Shown here one piece after another: positions 1 through 6,427 of a stretch of DNA of 15,317 nucleotides. The stretch is from Ferruginibacter sp. (GTDB lineage Bacteria; Bacteroidota; Bacteroidia; Chitinophagales; Chitinophagaceae): assembly GCA_018882645.1 (NCBI GenBank), contig VERM01000008.1, positions 1 through 15,317 on the forward strand. The letters run 5' to 3'. The notes below the pieces were generated by a model, which saw only the letters and a list, made by a program, of their open reading frames with translations, was not told the DNA's origin and made no database searches. A program made the translations under genes and the position numbers. Each line of letters starts with the position of its first letter. Position 1 is the first letter of the stretch.

Positions 1-116
1 ATCGGAAATAGCTCAAAAAAACTATCCGGAATTTGTTCATCCGTGAACTTTTGAGAAAAATATTTTTGAGAAAAAGAGTGACCAAGCGGATATCCAATTA
101 AACCATAGGTATTCAT
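1..116 (-). CDS. aroE: Shikimate dehydrogenase, N-terminal fragment (cut by left window edge)
   Basis: Translating the minus strand from the ATG at 114-116 gives 38 residues that stay open to the window edge. They begin MNTYGLIGYPLGHSFSQKYF. This is the hallmark start of AroE: a first beta strand ending in G-x-P, then a G-H-S-x-S motif (residues 12-16) whose two serines bind shikimate in characterised enzymes. AroE reduces 3-dehydroshikimate to shikimate with NADPH in the cytoplasmic pathway to chorismate and aromatic amino acids. Only the N-terminal substrate-binding segment is here; the NADP-binding Rossmann domain would lie to the left. It follows the ComA-family gene on the same strand after a 114-bp gap in which I see neither a clear terminator nor a TAnnTTTG promoter, so cotranscription is possible. 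The family call is confident although the piece is short. Confidence 0.88.
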   Translation of the reverse strand, partial: MNTYGLIGYPLGHSFSQKYFSQKFTDEQIPDSFFELFP

Positions 117-230
117 CTGTATCTGTTTATTTTATCTGGTTTCTAGGGAATAACTGCAACTTAAACATTATCATTCTTTTCAACAAATAAGAAAGATGAG
201 AAATCAGTTCAAAGAATTACTGAGCTATAA

Positions 231-995
231 TTATTTATTCAAATAAAGTTCAAAAGTATCAGCTCTAAGGCCAATCCTCATGGCTTCCAATGCGATGACT
301 TCTGCAGGCGACACATTTCCCAGATTTACATTACAACCTATCAGTTCCAAAAAAAAGAGTTGTTGTGACTTTTGAGGAGCCTCCCAAAGAATTTTTTCAG
401 ACGGAATACGGGTTAGAATTTCCTGCACAAGACCTTCTCTCACCTCACCTGTTCCCCGATAAATTCCAACATTACCGGACTCTCTGGCTTCAGCAATCAC
501 GTATGCCGATCCCGCACTCAATTCGGCACGCATCCATTCAATCCATTGATACGGCGGCAATACGCGGGCAGAATCCTTACTTCCAACCTCACTCAATACT
601 GTTCCATGAGCGCTCAGCTTTTCGATGTAATTACATTTGGTTTGGTGAGGAATAGAAATGGATCCATCACTGACTTCCATAAAATCAATCTCATAATCTT
701 TACAAACACTCAGGTATTTTTCAAATTGATTTCTGATGATAAATGCTTCAAACAAAGTCCCTCCAAAATAGACGGGAACACCAAAAGAATGATATACCTC
801 TATTTTTTCTTTGAGATAAGGAGTTACAAATGCTGTACCAAAGCCTAATTTCACCAGATCAATGTGAAAATGTCCCACACTCATCATATTTTTTGCTTCA
901 TCAATACTAAGCCCTTTATCCATCACCATAGTGATACCATTATTTCTGGGCTTATCTGTTCTGCCGGGAATTTGAGTCAGACTGAAATTGATCAT
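231..995 (-). CDS. comA: Phosphosulfolactate synthase (ComA family)
   Basis: The 254-residue product has the motifs of the (2R)-phospho-3-sulfolactate synthase family, a TIM-barrel enzyme that joins sulfite to phosphoenolpyruvate. Visible blocks are K-P-R (16-18), TMVMDKG (22-28), EVSDGS (107-112), SEVGSKD (135-141), EARESGNVGI (169-178), WEAPQKSQQ (204-212), NVNLGN (222-227) and GLRADT (242-247). Length is normal for the family and there is no signal peptide, so it should be cytoplasmic. In methanogens the product enters coenzyme M synthesis; Bacteroidota are not known to make coenzyme M, so the role here is open. A source of C3 sulfonates, for example cysteate for sulfonolipids, is my inference. 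The frame is open to a TTG at 1011-1013, but that codon lies inside a good TAnnTTTG element, so the ATG at 993-995 is preferred. It lies between the TPR gene and aroE. Confidence 0.88.
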   Translation of the reverse strand: MINFSLTQIPGRTDKPRNNGITMVMDKGLSIDEAKNMMSVGHFHIDLVKLGFGTAFVTPYLKEKIEVYHSFGVPVYFGGTLFEAFIIRNQFEKYLSVCKDYEIDFMEVSDGSISIPHQTKCNYIEKLSAHGTVLSEVGSKDSARVLPPYQWIEWMRAELSAGSAYVIAEARESGNVGIYRGTGEVREGLVQEILTRIPSEKILWEAPQKSQQLFFLELIGCNVNLGNVSPAEVIALEAMRIGLRADTFELYLNK

Positions 996-1010
996 AAGAG
1001 TTGATGAAAA

Positions 1011-1043
1011 CAAAAATATTCATTGTTCGTCTCAAAACCACAA
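1011..1043 (-). promoter_or_regulatory. Probable promoter of the ComA-family gene
   Basis: On the minus strand TATTTTTG (1011-1018) is an exact match to the Bacteroidota -7 consensus TAnnTTTG. A TTG (1041-1043) lies 22 bases upstream, within the 17-23 base spacing described for Flavobacterium promoters. Transcription would start about 10 bases before the ATG at 995. This suggests that the synthase and possibly aroE can be expressed separately from the TPR gene. The element is short and the DNA AT-rich, so chance matches are possible. Confidence 0.5.
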
Positions 1044-1105
1044 CAGAATGGAGTTTGATGATATCAATCATACACATATCCGCTTTGAATGATTTTAATC
1101 AGCAA

Positions 1106-2533
1106 TTATTTTTTACGGACAGGCTTCTTTTTGTGTGATGCAATCAAATCAATCACCTGCTGATGTTGAAGCATGGAAGGATTCATTTCTAGGATTTGAT
1201 TAATCAATTTGGGATTGATGCTAAGGGCATTTTCCAGATGTAGAATTGATTCTTTTATTTTTCCGGATGAGAAAAGAAACAAAACTTTAAAAAAGAGAAA
1301 AACCGGTTTTTGATCCGTTTGCTGATACGCATATTCGGCATATTCAATACCTTCCTCATACAATTCACCGAGATACAGACATTTCAGAAGTTCAGACCAT
1401 CCCGTTGCATTTTTGGGTCTCACGCGAACCACGTTTCCCAAATAAGTCAAAGCTTCATCAATTTCTCTCAGTTGGAGATAGCATCTCCCTGCAGCCAGAT
1501 TATACTCTGGCTGCATAACATGTGATTTTAAAGCGGTATGCAATGATTTGAGCGCATTTTTCCAGGATGATTCGTGCATGTAGGTGAGTGCCAGCTTGTA
1601 ATGCATCTGACTATCTTCAGGATAAAGGTGACAAGCCTTCCTATAATGATTTCTGGCCTGAGCAAAATTTTTCAATCTATCATAGCAATGACCTATTGCT
1701 TCGTAAATGACTGCCTCCGGACGTGACAAATCCAGCACTTTCTCAAGCACATCGATGGCTTCTTTATATTTTTTTAATTTGATATAGGCATCGCCCATAT
1801 TTCTGTATGCATAATCGAACTTTTCATCTATTGCCACAGCGTATAAATAAGCATCCACTGACTTCTCATATAATTTCAGCCCCTGGTAAGCAGCGCCCAG
1901 ATTGAACCAGGCAAGTTCGCTATATGGGTATTGATCAATAATATTCAGATGGAGTTTGATTCCCTCATCGTTTCTGCCGGTAAAATCGGTCCAGAAGCAA
2001 ATTTTATATAATGCTTCTTCATTGGTTGGATCTAATTGTAAAATCATTTTTAGACAATCAAAAACCAAATCGAAATTTTCATAATCATCATACACTTCTG
2101 AAAGTTCAAAAAGCAATTCGGTTCTTTCTTCTCCTTCAAAATTGTCAAATACATAATCAATGATGGCTTCGGCCTCTTCATACATATCAAGTGCGAGAAA
2201 GGCGTCTGCTTTGATTACATAAAGGGATGGTTCAGAAGCATCCAATAATTCAGCCTGTTCAAGTAGAGTTAAGGATTCGTTGAATCTTTTGAGCGAGATG
2301 AGAATATCTGCTTTTTTTACCAGCAGCGTTGCAGAGTAAGGATATTGATTACATGCCACATCCAGCACCTCAAAAGCCTTATGATATTTTTCTTTTTCGT
2401 CATAATAATTCGCAATCTTCTCAAATCCTTCTTCCTCAATAAAGCTGTTAGGTCGACCTTCCAGTAAATTGTCAAACTGCATCAGAAGCTCTTTGATTTC
2501 TTCCTGGCTTTTTCCATGATGATTTTTTTCCAT
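1106..2533 (-). CDS. Tetratricopeptide (TPR) repeat protein
   Basis: The 475-residue protein is made almost entirely of tandem 34-residue TPR units; I count about twelve. Typical units carry the W/Y-x-x-L/I-G/A-x-x-Y and A-x-x-x-Y/L-x-x-A-L-x-x-x-P pattern, such as the unit beginning AWFNLGAAYQGLKLYEKSVD and the next, beginning AYRNMGDAYIKLKKYKEAID. TPR solenoids are scaffolds for protein-protein contacts. No enzyme domain, signal peptide or membrane segment is visible, so it is probably cytoplasmic with an unknown partner. The C-terminus is basic (HKKKPVRKK). The frame extends upstream to 2623, but the extra 30 residues are unlike TPR sequence and would span a leader inverted repeat, so I start at the ATG at 2531-2533, followed by a Lys/Glu-rich helix. 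It is the first of three same-strand genes (TPR, ComA family, aroE); no functional link to the other two can be read from sequence. Confidence 0.88.
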   Translation of the reverse strand: MEKNHHGKSQEEIKELLMQFDNLLEGRPNSFIEEEGFEKIANYYDEKEKYHKAFEVLDVACNQYPYSATLLVKKADILISLKRFNESLTLLEQAELLDASEPSLYVIKADAFLALDMYEEAEAIIDYVFDNFEGEERTELLFELSEVYDDYENFDLVFDCLKMILQLDPTNEEALYKICFWTDFTGRNDEGIKLHLNIIDQYPYSELAWFNLGAAYQGLKLYEKSVDAYLYAVAIDEKFDYAYRNMGDAYIKLKKYKEAIDVLEKVLDLSRPEAVIYEAIGHCYDRLKNFAQARNHYRKACHLYPEDSQMHYKLALTYMHESSWKNALKSLHTALKSHVMQPEYNLAAGRCYLQLREIDEALTYLGNVVRVRPKNATGWSELLKCLYLGELYEEGIEYAEYAYQQTDQKPVFLFFKVLFLFSSGKIKESILHLENALSINPKLINQILEMNPSMLQHQQVIDLIASHKKKPVRKK

Positions 2534-2563
2534 GTATAAAAAATTGATATAGCACAATAAGTT

Positions 2564-2585
2564 AAATCGGATTACAGTCCGATTT
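2564..2585. repeat. Perfect 8-bp inverted repeat in the leader of the TPR gene
   Basis: AAATCGGA (2564-2571) and TCCGATTT (2578-2585) are exact reverse complements separated by 6 bases, about 31 bases upstream of the TPR ATG. The arms include G/C pairs in otherwise very AT-rich DNA. It could be an operator for a dimeric regulator or an RNA hairpin in the TPR leader. No run of T follows directly on either strand, so it does not look like an intrinsic terminator. Confidence 0.5.
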
Positions 2586-2663
2586 TGACATAAGTTATGA
2601 TTTTTTTTAAACATTTTATTCAAAAAACCAAAAAAGGATTTTTTTTTAACAAATAAATATTAG

Positions 2664-2671
2664 TATATTTG
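2664..2671 (+). promoter_or_regulatory. -7 promoter element of the small secreted-protein gene
   Basis: TATATTTG matches the Bacteroidota -7 consensus TAnnTTTG exactly and ends 18 bases before the ATG at 2690, so the leader would be about 13 bases. No TTG stands 17-23 bases upstream; that place is taken by a run of T (2639-2647). The promoter fires away from the TPR gene. Confidence 0.5.
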
Positions 2672-2689
2672 GATTGTAAAAATAAAACT

Positions 2690-2989
2690 ATGAGAAAGAT
2701 CATAACATCCGGACTAATACTTGTAATGATTTTAGGGAATGTATTCTCCCTATATGCAGACAGAGGTATACGTAAAAAGTCCAATAATAAAATTTCTCTG
2801 AATATCAACACCTCCGGTAGCTTCAAAAATACCATTCATACCAACATCAACAACGGCTTGAGATATAATGGCGTAGTTGTGATTGAAACCAAATCTGACA
2901 ACAATAACACAGAATGTGCCCTCATCAATGTTTATGAGAAAGGCTCTAATGTTTATATTCAAAAAAACAAGCTGAAGTCAAAAGGATAG
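2690..2989 (+). CDS. Small secreted protein of unknown function
   Basis: The 99-residue product begins with a clear Sec signal peptide: basic MRKK-type start, a hydrophobic core (residues 5-19, IITSGLILVMILGNV) and a likely cut after A-x-A-like residues near position 23 (SLYA-DRG). No lipobox cysteine is present, so it is probably periplasmic or exported rather than a lipoprotein. The mature part (about 76 residues) is basic and Asn/Ser-rich with short alternating stretches (NKISLNINTSG, NGVVVIETK, ALINVYEKGSNVYIQ) that suggest a small beta-sheet fold. It contains a single cysteine. I do not recognise a family. The open frame could begin at a TTG at 2669, but that overlaps the -7 element, so the ATG at 2690 is used. 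It stands alone on the plus strand, divergent from the TPR gene and convergent with the DUF4412-like gene. The signal peptide and promoter support a real gene. Confidence 0.68.
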   Translation: MRKIITSGLILVMILGNVFSLYADRGIRKKSNNKISLNINTSGSFKNTIHTNINNGLRYNGVVVIETKSDNNNTECALINVYEKGSNVYIQKNKLKSKG

Positions 2990-3009
2990 ACTGCGACAAT
3001 CTATTTTTT
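2986..3009 (+). terminator. Weak candidate terminator after the small secreted-protein gene
   Basis: ATAGACTG (2986-2993) can pair with CAATCTAT (2997-3004) with one C-A mismatch and a 3-base loop, followed by six T (3004-3009). It overlaps the stop codon at 2987-2989. The stem is weak and AT-rich, so this is tentative. Confidence 0.3.
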
Positions 3010-3670
3010 ATTCCTCTTTAATTTTCTTAATTTCTTCATAGGTTACGTTCCTGAAACCTGTTTTGGGTATATCAAACATATTGTTCGACACTCCCTCCTT
3101 TAAAATTGATTTCAAAGTATAAGTAAATGTAAACCCACTGCTACTGATGGTATAAGAAACGGGGATACCTTTTAAGTTCGTTAAAGCATTATAGTAATTA
3201 GAGTTTTCAAGCAAAGTATCTTTTAAAAAATAAACCTCGGAAATATATGGATTGTCGATTGCTTCTGCTTTTGTTGAATGAAATCCATTGATAAATTTGG
3301 ATTGATTTGTAACTTCAAAGCGGATATTGCTCATAAAACTGTTTCTGTTTCTCCATGCAAGCTCATCCATTTTTATCAAAAGCTTCTGCCCGCTGAAATC
3401 TTTCAATATTACTCCCTGCTTTTTAACGTTGTCATAAATGTTAATTTCAGACCCCAAAATAGATTTCATTTCAGTTCTAGAACGATTCCCTTTCAAAAAA
3501 ACGGTTAGCTGGTCTTTTGATTTGTTAGCTGAGGAAATACCCTTTATATTTTCTACTGTCTGAATTTCGTAAACCAACTGCACCTCATCCAAAATAATTT
3601 GAGAATACCCGGGAAGATTAAGAGATACTAGTATTAGAATAAGAAAAAGACCGCGTTTGAAATTTCTCAT
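3008..3670 (-). CDS. Secreted DUF4412/LolA-like protein
   Basis: The 220-residue product starts with a signal peptide (MRNFKRGLFLILILVSLNLPGYSQ, cut likely near residue 23). The mature part has the layout of DUF4412/GLPGLI/LolA-like Bacteroidota proteins: an opening strand (VQLVYEIQTVENIKG), a strand with a conserved arginine (LKGNRSRTEMKS), a Y-D segment (EINIYDNVKKQGVIL), a tryptophan block (KMDELAWRNRN), a strand pair around LKGIPVSYTISSSGFTFTYT, and a C-terminal FDIP-x(7)-TYEEI-K motif. These folds are thought to make a half-barrel that holds lipid or another hydrophobic ligand, but the function is unknown. It begins 36 bp after the yidC stop codon with no terminator between, so it is probably cotranscribed. 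That fits a periplasmic envelope role but does not prove one. Family assignment is from pattern only; GLPGLI is an alternative. Confidence 0.62.
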   Translation of the reverse strand: MRNFKRGLFLILILVSLNLPGYSQIILDEVQLVYEIQTVENIKGISSANKSKDQLTVFLKGNRSRTEMKSILGSEINIYDNVKKQGVILKDFSGQKLLIKMDELAWRNRNSFMSNIRFEVTNQSKFINGFHSTKAEAIDNPYISEVYFLKDTLLENSNYYNALTNLKGIPVSYTISSSGFTFTYTLKSILKEGVSNNMFDIPKTGFRNVTYEEIKKIKEE

Positions 3671-3706
3671 ACCGAAAACATTTCAGATTAAATCATCCAG
3701 TCCGTT

Positions 3707-5545
3707 TTACTTTTTATTCGACTTGTTTTTGAGGTCTTGTAATTTACGCTGACTTTCCTGCATGGCCTCGATTCTTTCTTGAATTTTAGATTTTTTAACA
3801 GGCTTCTTTCTGTTTTCATTGATTTGAGCCATTATTTTATCGTGATCAATGATATACTTTTGGATAACGATTTGCAGAATTAAAGTAATAGTATTTGAAA
3901 TGGTATAATACCATGTTAACGCAGCAGGAAGACCATTGAATACCCCAAGAAGCAATACCGGGAAAATATATGGCATATATTTCATCATAGGATTGGTGTT
4001 GCCCTGCATGTTACTCATACTATAAATAGAAATCAATAAACTAGTCAGAACCGCTGTAAGTGTAAATAAACTGATATGATTTCCGTAAAAAGGTATGTTG
4101 AAAGAAAAATTCAGAATAGAGTCATACGATGCCAAATCACTGGCCCATAGAAAAGACTTTCCGCGTAGATCGATGTTCGACTGAAAGAAATAATACAAAG
4201 ACATAAAAATGGGAATCTGCAACAGTGCAGGCAAACAACCTCCCAAAGGATTAACGCCGGCACTTCTCCACAACTTCATCTGCTCCATTCCAAAAGCCTG
4301 TTGATCATCTTTAAATTTCTCTCTTAATGCATCCACTTCGGGTTTAAGTACTTTCATTTTAGCTCCGCTCAGATAACTCTTATACAAAATGGGAGAAGTC
4401 AGCAATCTGATAAATAAGGTAAGCAATAAAATCACTATCCCCATACTGGAAATGTATTTCTGAAAGAAATCAAAAACCGGCAAAAGCAAGTGCCTGTTGA
4501 TGTATTTCACAAATGAAAATATACCAGTGCCGTAGGGCACAATATTTTCTTGTTGATTGCCATAACTTTTTAAAATATTATAATCAGTAGGGCCAAAATA
4601 AAGTTGTAAAGGCAAAGAAATATTCCGACCCGGCTGAAATGCATATTGACCAGATGTTTGGAATTGAGCAATATATTGGCCATTAGTATCCTTTGGTACT
4701 TCCCATTTTGTGACAACATCATTAAATTTATTTTTACCAATAAGAGTACTGGTAAAAAACTGTTGTTTTGCACTTAGCCATTCGACTTTTTCTTTTAATT
4801 CTACTCTATCACCGGAACCAAGATAGTTGAAATCAAAACTATTGTCTTTCAGATAACAAAAATGAGTCTGACTAGATTCATATTTATGGTCTTTTTCGAT
4901 CTGAGGGAGCTCAGTATACCAGTCAAAATGAATCGTATTAGCTGACAACAACTGATCAGCTCCGTCCATTTTAATCTCGAAATCAATCATATAGTCTTTG
5001 GGCCTTATCGTATACTGATGTATAATCCTATGTTGATTGGAAGAATCTGCAGCAATAAAAATTAGAGTTTTACTGCCATCCTTATTCACGACAACCGGTT
5101 CAGGCTTAAATATCAAATTGTCGGTCAGAGTGGTCTGATTCTCCCCGGATTTGATGCGATAACCAAACCTATTGAAACTTCCCTTTCTCAATACAACAAG
5201 CTTCTGATCATACTTCTTGAATTTTTTAAGCTCAACAGTCAATGGCTGTGCTCCTTTATTGGTAAAAACGATTTTTAATACTTCGTTCTCTATCGTATCT
5301 GTTTTTTCCTTTTCCGAAGTTTTAAAAGCCCCGATGTTCTTTACTACTTCAACTATGCTATCTTTATTTGGTATAACATTAGTGGGAACCTTATTTTTTT
5401 TAGCTTGGACTGCAGCGATGGAATCCGCAATTTTTTTTTGCTGTGCCTCATACTCAAGCCTGTCCTTACTATTGAGCGCAAACATTCCAATAAGAAGTGC
5501 CCCTATTAAAACAAAGCCAATTATCGTATTTCTATCCATTCCCAT
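3707..5545 (-). CDS. yidC: Membrane protein insertase YidC/Oxa1
   Basis: The 612-residue product is a full-length YidC. The N-terminus has the Bacteroidota start MGMDRNTIIGF and a first membrane helix (about 7-24). A large periplasmic beta-sandwich follows (about 85-330), then the conserved Oxa1 core (about 355-570). In the core, SSMGIVILLLTLFIRLLTSP carries the groove arginine R380; a cytoplasmic helical hairpin (about 392-425) precedes GVNPLGGCLPALLQIPIFMS and the remaining helices. A basic tail (571-612) may contact ribosomes. YidC inserts inner-membrane proteins alone or with SecYEG. The first ATG (5543-5545) is preferred over the one two codons later because the family usually has these residues. 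A strong terminator separates it from rplY upstream, and TAACTTTG at 5567-5574 could be its promoter. The DUF4412-like gene follows at 36 bp. Confidence 0.97.
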   Translation of the reverse strand: MGMDRNTIIGFVLIGALLIGMFALNSKDRLEYEAQQKKIADSIAAVQAKKNKVPTNVIPNKDSIVEVVKNIGAFKTSEKEKTDTIENEVLKIVFTNKGAQPLTVELKKFKKYDQKLVVLRKGSFNRFGYRIKSGENQTTLTDNLIFKPEPVVVNKDGSKTLIFIAADSSNQHRIIHQYTIRPKDYMIDFEIKMDGADQLLSANTIHFDWYTELPQIEKDHKYESSQTHFCYLKDNSFDFNYLGSGDRVELKEKVEWLSAKQQFFTSTLIGKNKFNDVVTKWEVPKDTNGQYIAQFQTSGQYAFQPGRNISLPLQLYFGPTDYNILKSYGNQQENIVPYGTGIFSFVKYINRHLLLPVFDFFQKYISSMGIVILLLTLFIRLLTSPILYKSYLSGAKMKVLKPEVDALREKFKDDQQAFGMEQMKLWRSAGVNPLGGCLPALLQIPIFMSLYYFFQSNIDLRGKSFLWASDLASYDSILNFSFNIPFYGNHISLFTLTAVLTSLLISIYSMSNMQGNTNPMMKYMPYIFPVLLLGVFNGLPAALTWYYTISNTITLILQIVIQKYIIDHDKIMAQINENRKKPVKKSKIQERIEAMQESQRKLQDLKNKSNKK

Positions 5546-5566
5546 AAATTATGAATTTTAAAAGGC

Positions 5567-5574
5567 CAAAGTTA
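5567..5574 (-). promoter_or_regulatory. -7 promoter element of yidC
   Basis: On the minus strand TAACTTTG matches TAnnTTTG exactly and ends 21 bases before the yidC ATG, so the leader would be about 16 bases. The nearest upstream TTG (5587-5589) is only 12 bases away, so a good -33 element is missing. Its place just after the rplY terminator supports an independent yidC transcript. Confidence 0.45.
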
Positions 5575-5647
5575 AACATTAGAGGCCAACTAGCGCTCGT
5601 ATAGAAGCTCTATTTGTATAACTTCTTTCTCTCAGTCTCACTTCACT

Positions 5648-5678
5648 AAAAAAACAAAGCCCTTTTGAAAAGGGCTTT
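5648..5678 (-). terminator. Intrinsic terminator after rplY
   Basis: AAAGCCCTTTT (5656-5666) and AAAAGGGCTTT (5668-5678) form an 11-bp perfect stem around one base (in practice a slightly larger loop). Read on the minus strand, the hairpin is followed by G and then seven T (complement of 5648-5654). It lies 22 bases after the rplY stop codon and upstream of yidC, so it should end the prs-rplY transcript. Confidence 0.85.
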
Positions 5679-5699
5679 TAATAAAAAGATTGAATGAAT

Positions 5700-6320
5700 T
5701 TATTTTTTGGCAGCGGCAGCAGGTGCAGCAGAAGGTGCAGCAGCAGCTTTAGGAGCTGCAGCTTCCTCTTGTTTCAGTTGGCGCGTCATGGTAACGGATG
5801 CAATAGGAATTCTGGGAGAATTCAATACCTCCATATTTTCAGCAACTATATTTTCTACACGAATATTTTCATTCAGTTGAAGATTACTCAAATCAACTTC
5901 AATGAATTCCTTGAGGTATTTGGGGAGCGTTTTGATTTTAATAGATTTGATCTTGGTAACCAGCTTGCCGCCTGCTTTTACGCCCGAAGGGGTTCCGGTG
6001 TATTTTAACGGAAGCGTAGCAATTATTTTTTTATCATCCACCAATTCCAGAAAATCAACATGAATCAACTGATCCGTAACCTTATCAAATTGTAAGTCTT
6101 TCAAAATACATTTATATGTATTACCCCCTACTTTAACTTCGGCCAACATAAATTCAGATGTGTAGACGATAGATTTAAAAGCACTTGCAGATGCGTAAAA
6201 ATTGATTTCAGATTTGCCTCCGTAAATTACAGCTGGCACGTTTTGCTGAGAGCGAAGTTGGCGGGTGGCTTTTTTACCGCTTTCGGTCCTCAACTGTCCT
6301 TCGATTGTAATTGATTTCAT
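5700..6320 (-). CDS. rplY: 50S ribosomal protein L25/CTC, long form
   Basis: The 206-residue product is the long (CTC/TL5) form of L25, which binds 5S rRNA in the large ribosomal subunit. The N-terminal L25 domain (about 1-92) has MKSITIEGQLRTESGKKATRQLRSQ-type residues, then PAVIYGGKSEINF and a strand ending FDKVTDQLIHVDF. The second beta domain (about 93-180) contains KYTGTPSGVKAGGKL, LPKYLKEFIEVDLSNL and the C-terminal NSPRIPIASVTMTRQ. After it comes a low-complexity tail of Ala, Pro and Lys (about 184-206), common in Bacteroidota L25 and probably disordered. It follows prs on the same strand after 107 bp with no convincing terminator, a common pairing, so the two are probably cotranscribed. 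A strong terminator lies just downstream. Confidence 0.95.
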   Translation of the reverse strand: MKSITIEGQLRTESGKKATRQLRSQQNVPAVIYGGKSEINFYASASAFKSIVYTSEFMLAEVKVGGNTYKCILKDLQFDKVTDQLIHVDFLELVDDKKIIATLPLKYTGTPSGVKAGGKLVTKIKSIKIKTLPKYLKEFIEVDLSNLQLNENIRVENIVAENMEVLNSPRIPIASVTMTRQLKQEEAAAPKAAAAPSAAPAAAAKK

Positions 6321-6427
6321 TTTTAAAAATTTTTATAATGAGGCGCGAAGTTAGGGAATTTGAGGAATACTAGGAAATGAAAGAGTTTAAAAATATCAAA
6401 ACATTGAATATCAATACTTTACAGTTT

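Noticed and set aside
365..848. Plus-strand open frames of about 100 codons within the ComA-family gene
   Set aside because: They lie antisense to a well-supported gene, have no recognisable domain or signal peptide, and have the composition expected of a shadow frame.
2534..2623. N-terminal extension of the TPR protein to 505 residues
   Set aside because: The 30 extra residues are Asn/Phe/Cys-rich and unlike TPR sequence, and they span the inverted repeat at 2564-2585. The ATG at 2533 gives a normal start.
2620..2962. Minus-strand open frames opposite the small secreted-protein gene
   Set aside because: The plus-strand frame has a signal peptide and an exact -7 element; the opposing frames have neither and overlap the promoter region.
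5700..5770. Repetitive GCA/GCT codons at the end of rplY
   Set aside because: These encode the Ala/Pro/Lys tail usual for Bacteroidota L25 proteins and are not a separate repeat element.
6321..6427. Possible hairpin ATTGA-TAT-TCAAT between prs and rplY
   Set aside because: The stem is only 5 AT-rich base pairs with no adjacent T run, so it does not support a terminator; prs and rplY are treated as one transcript.
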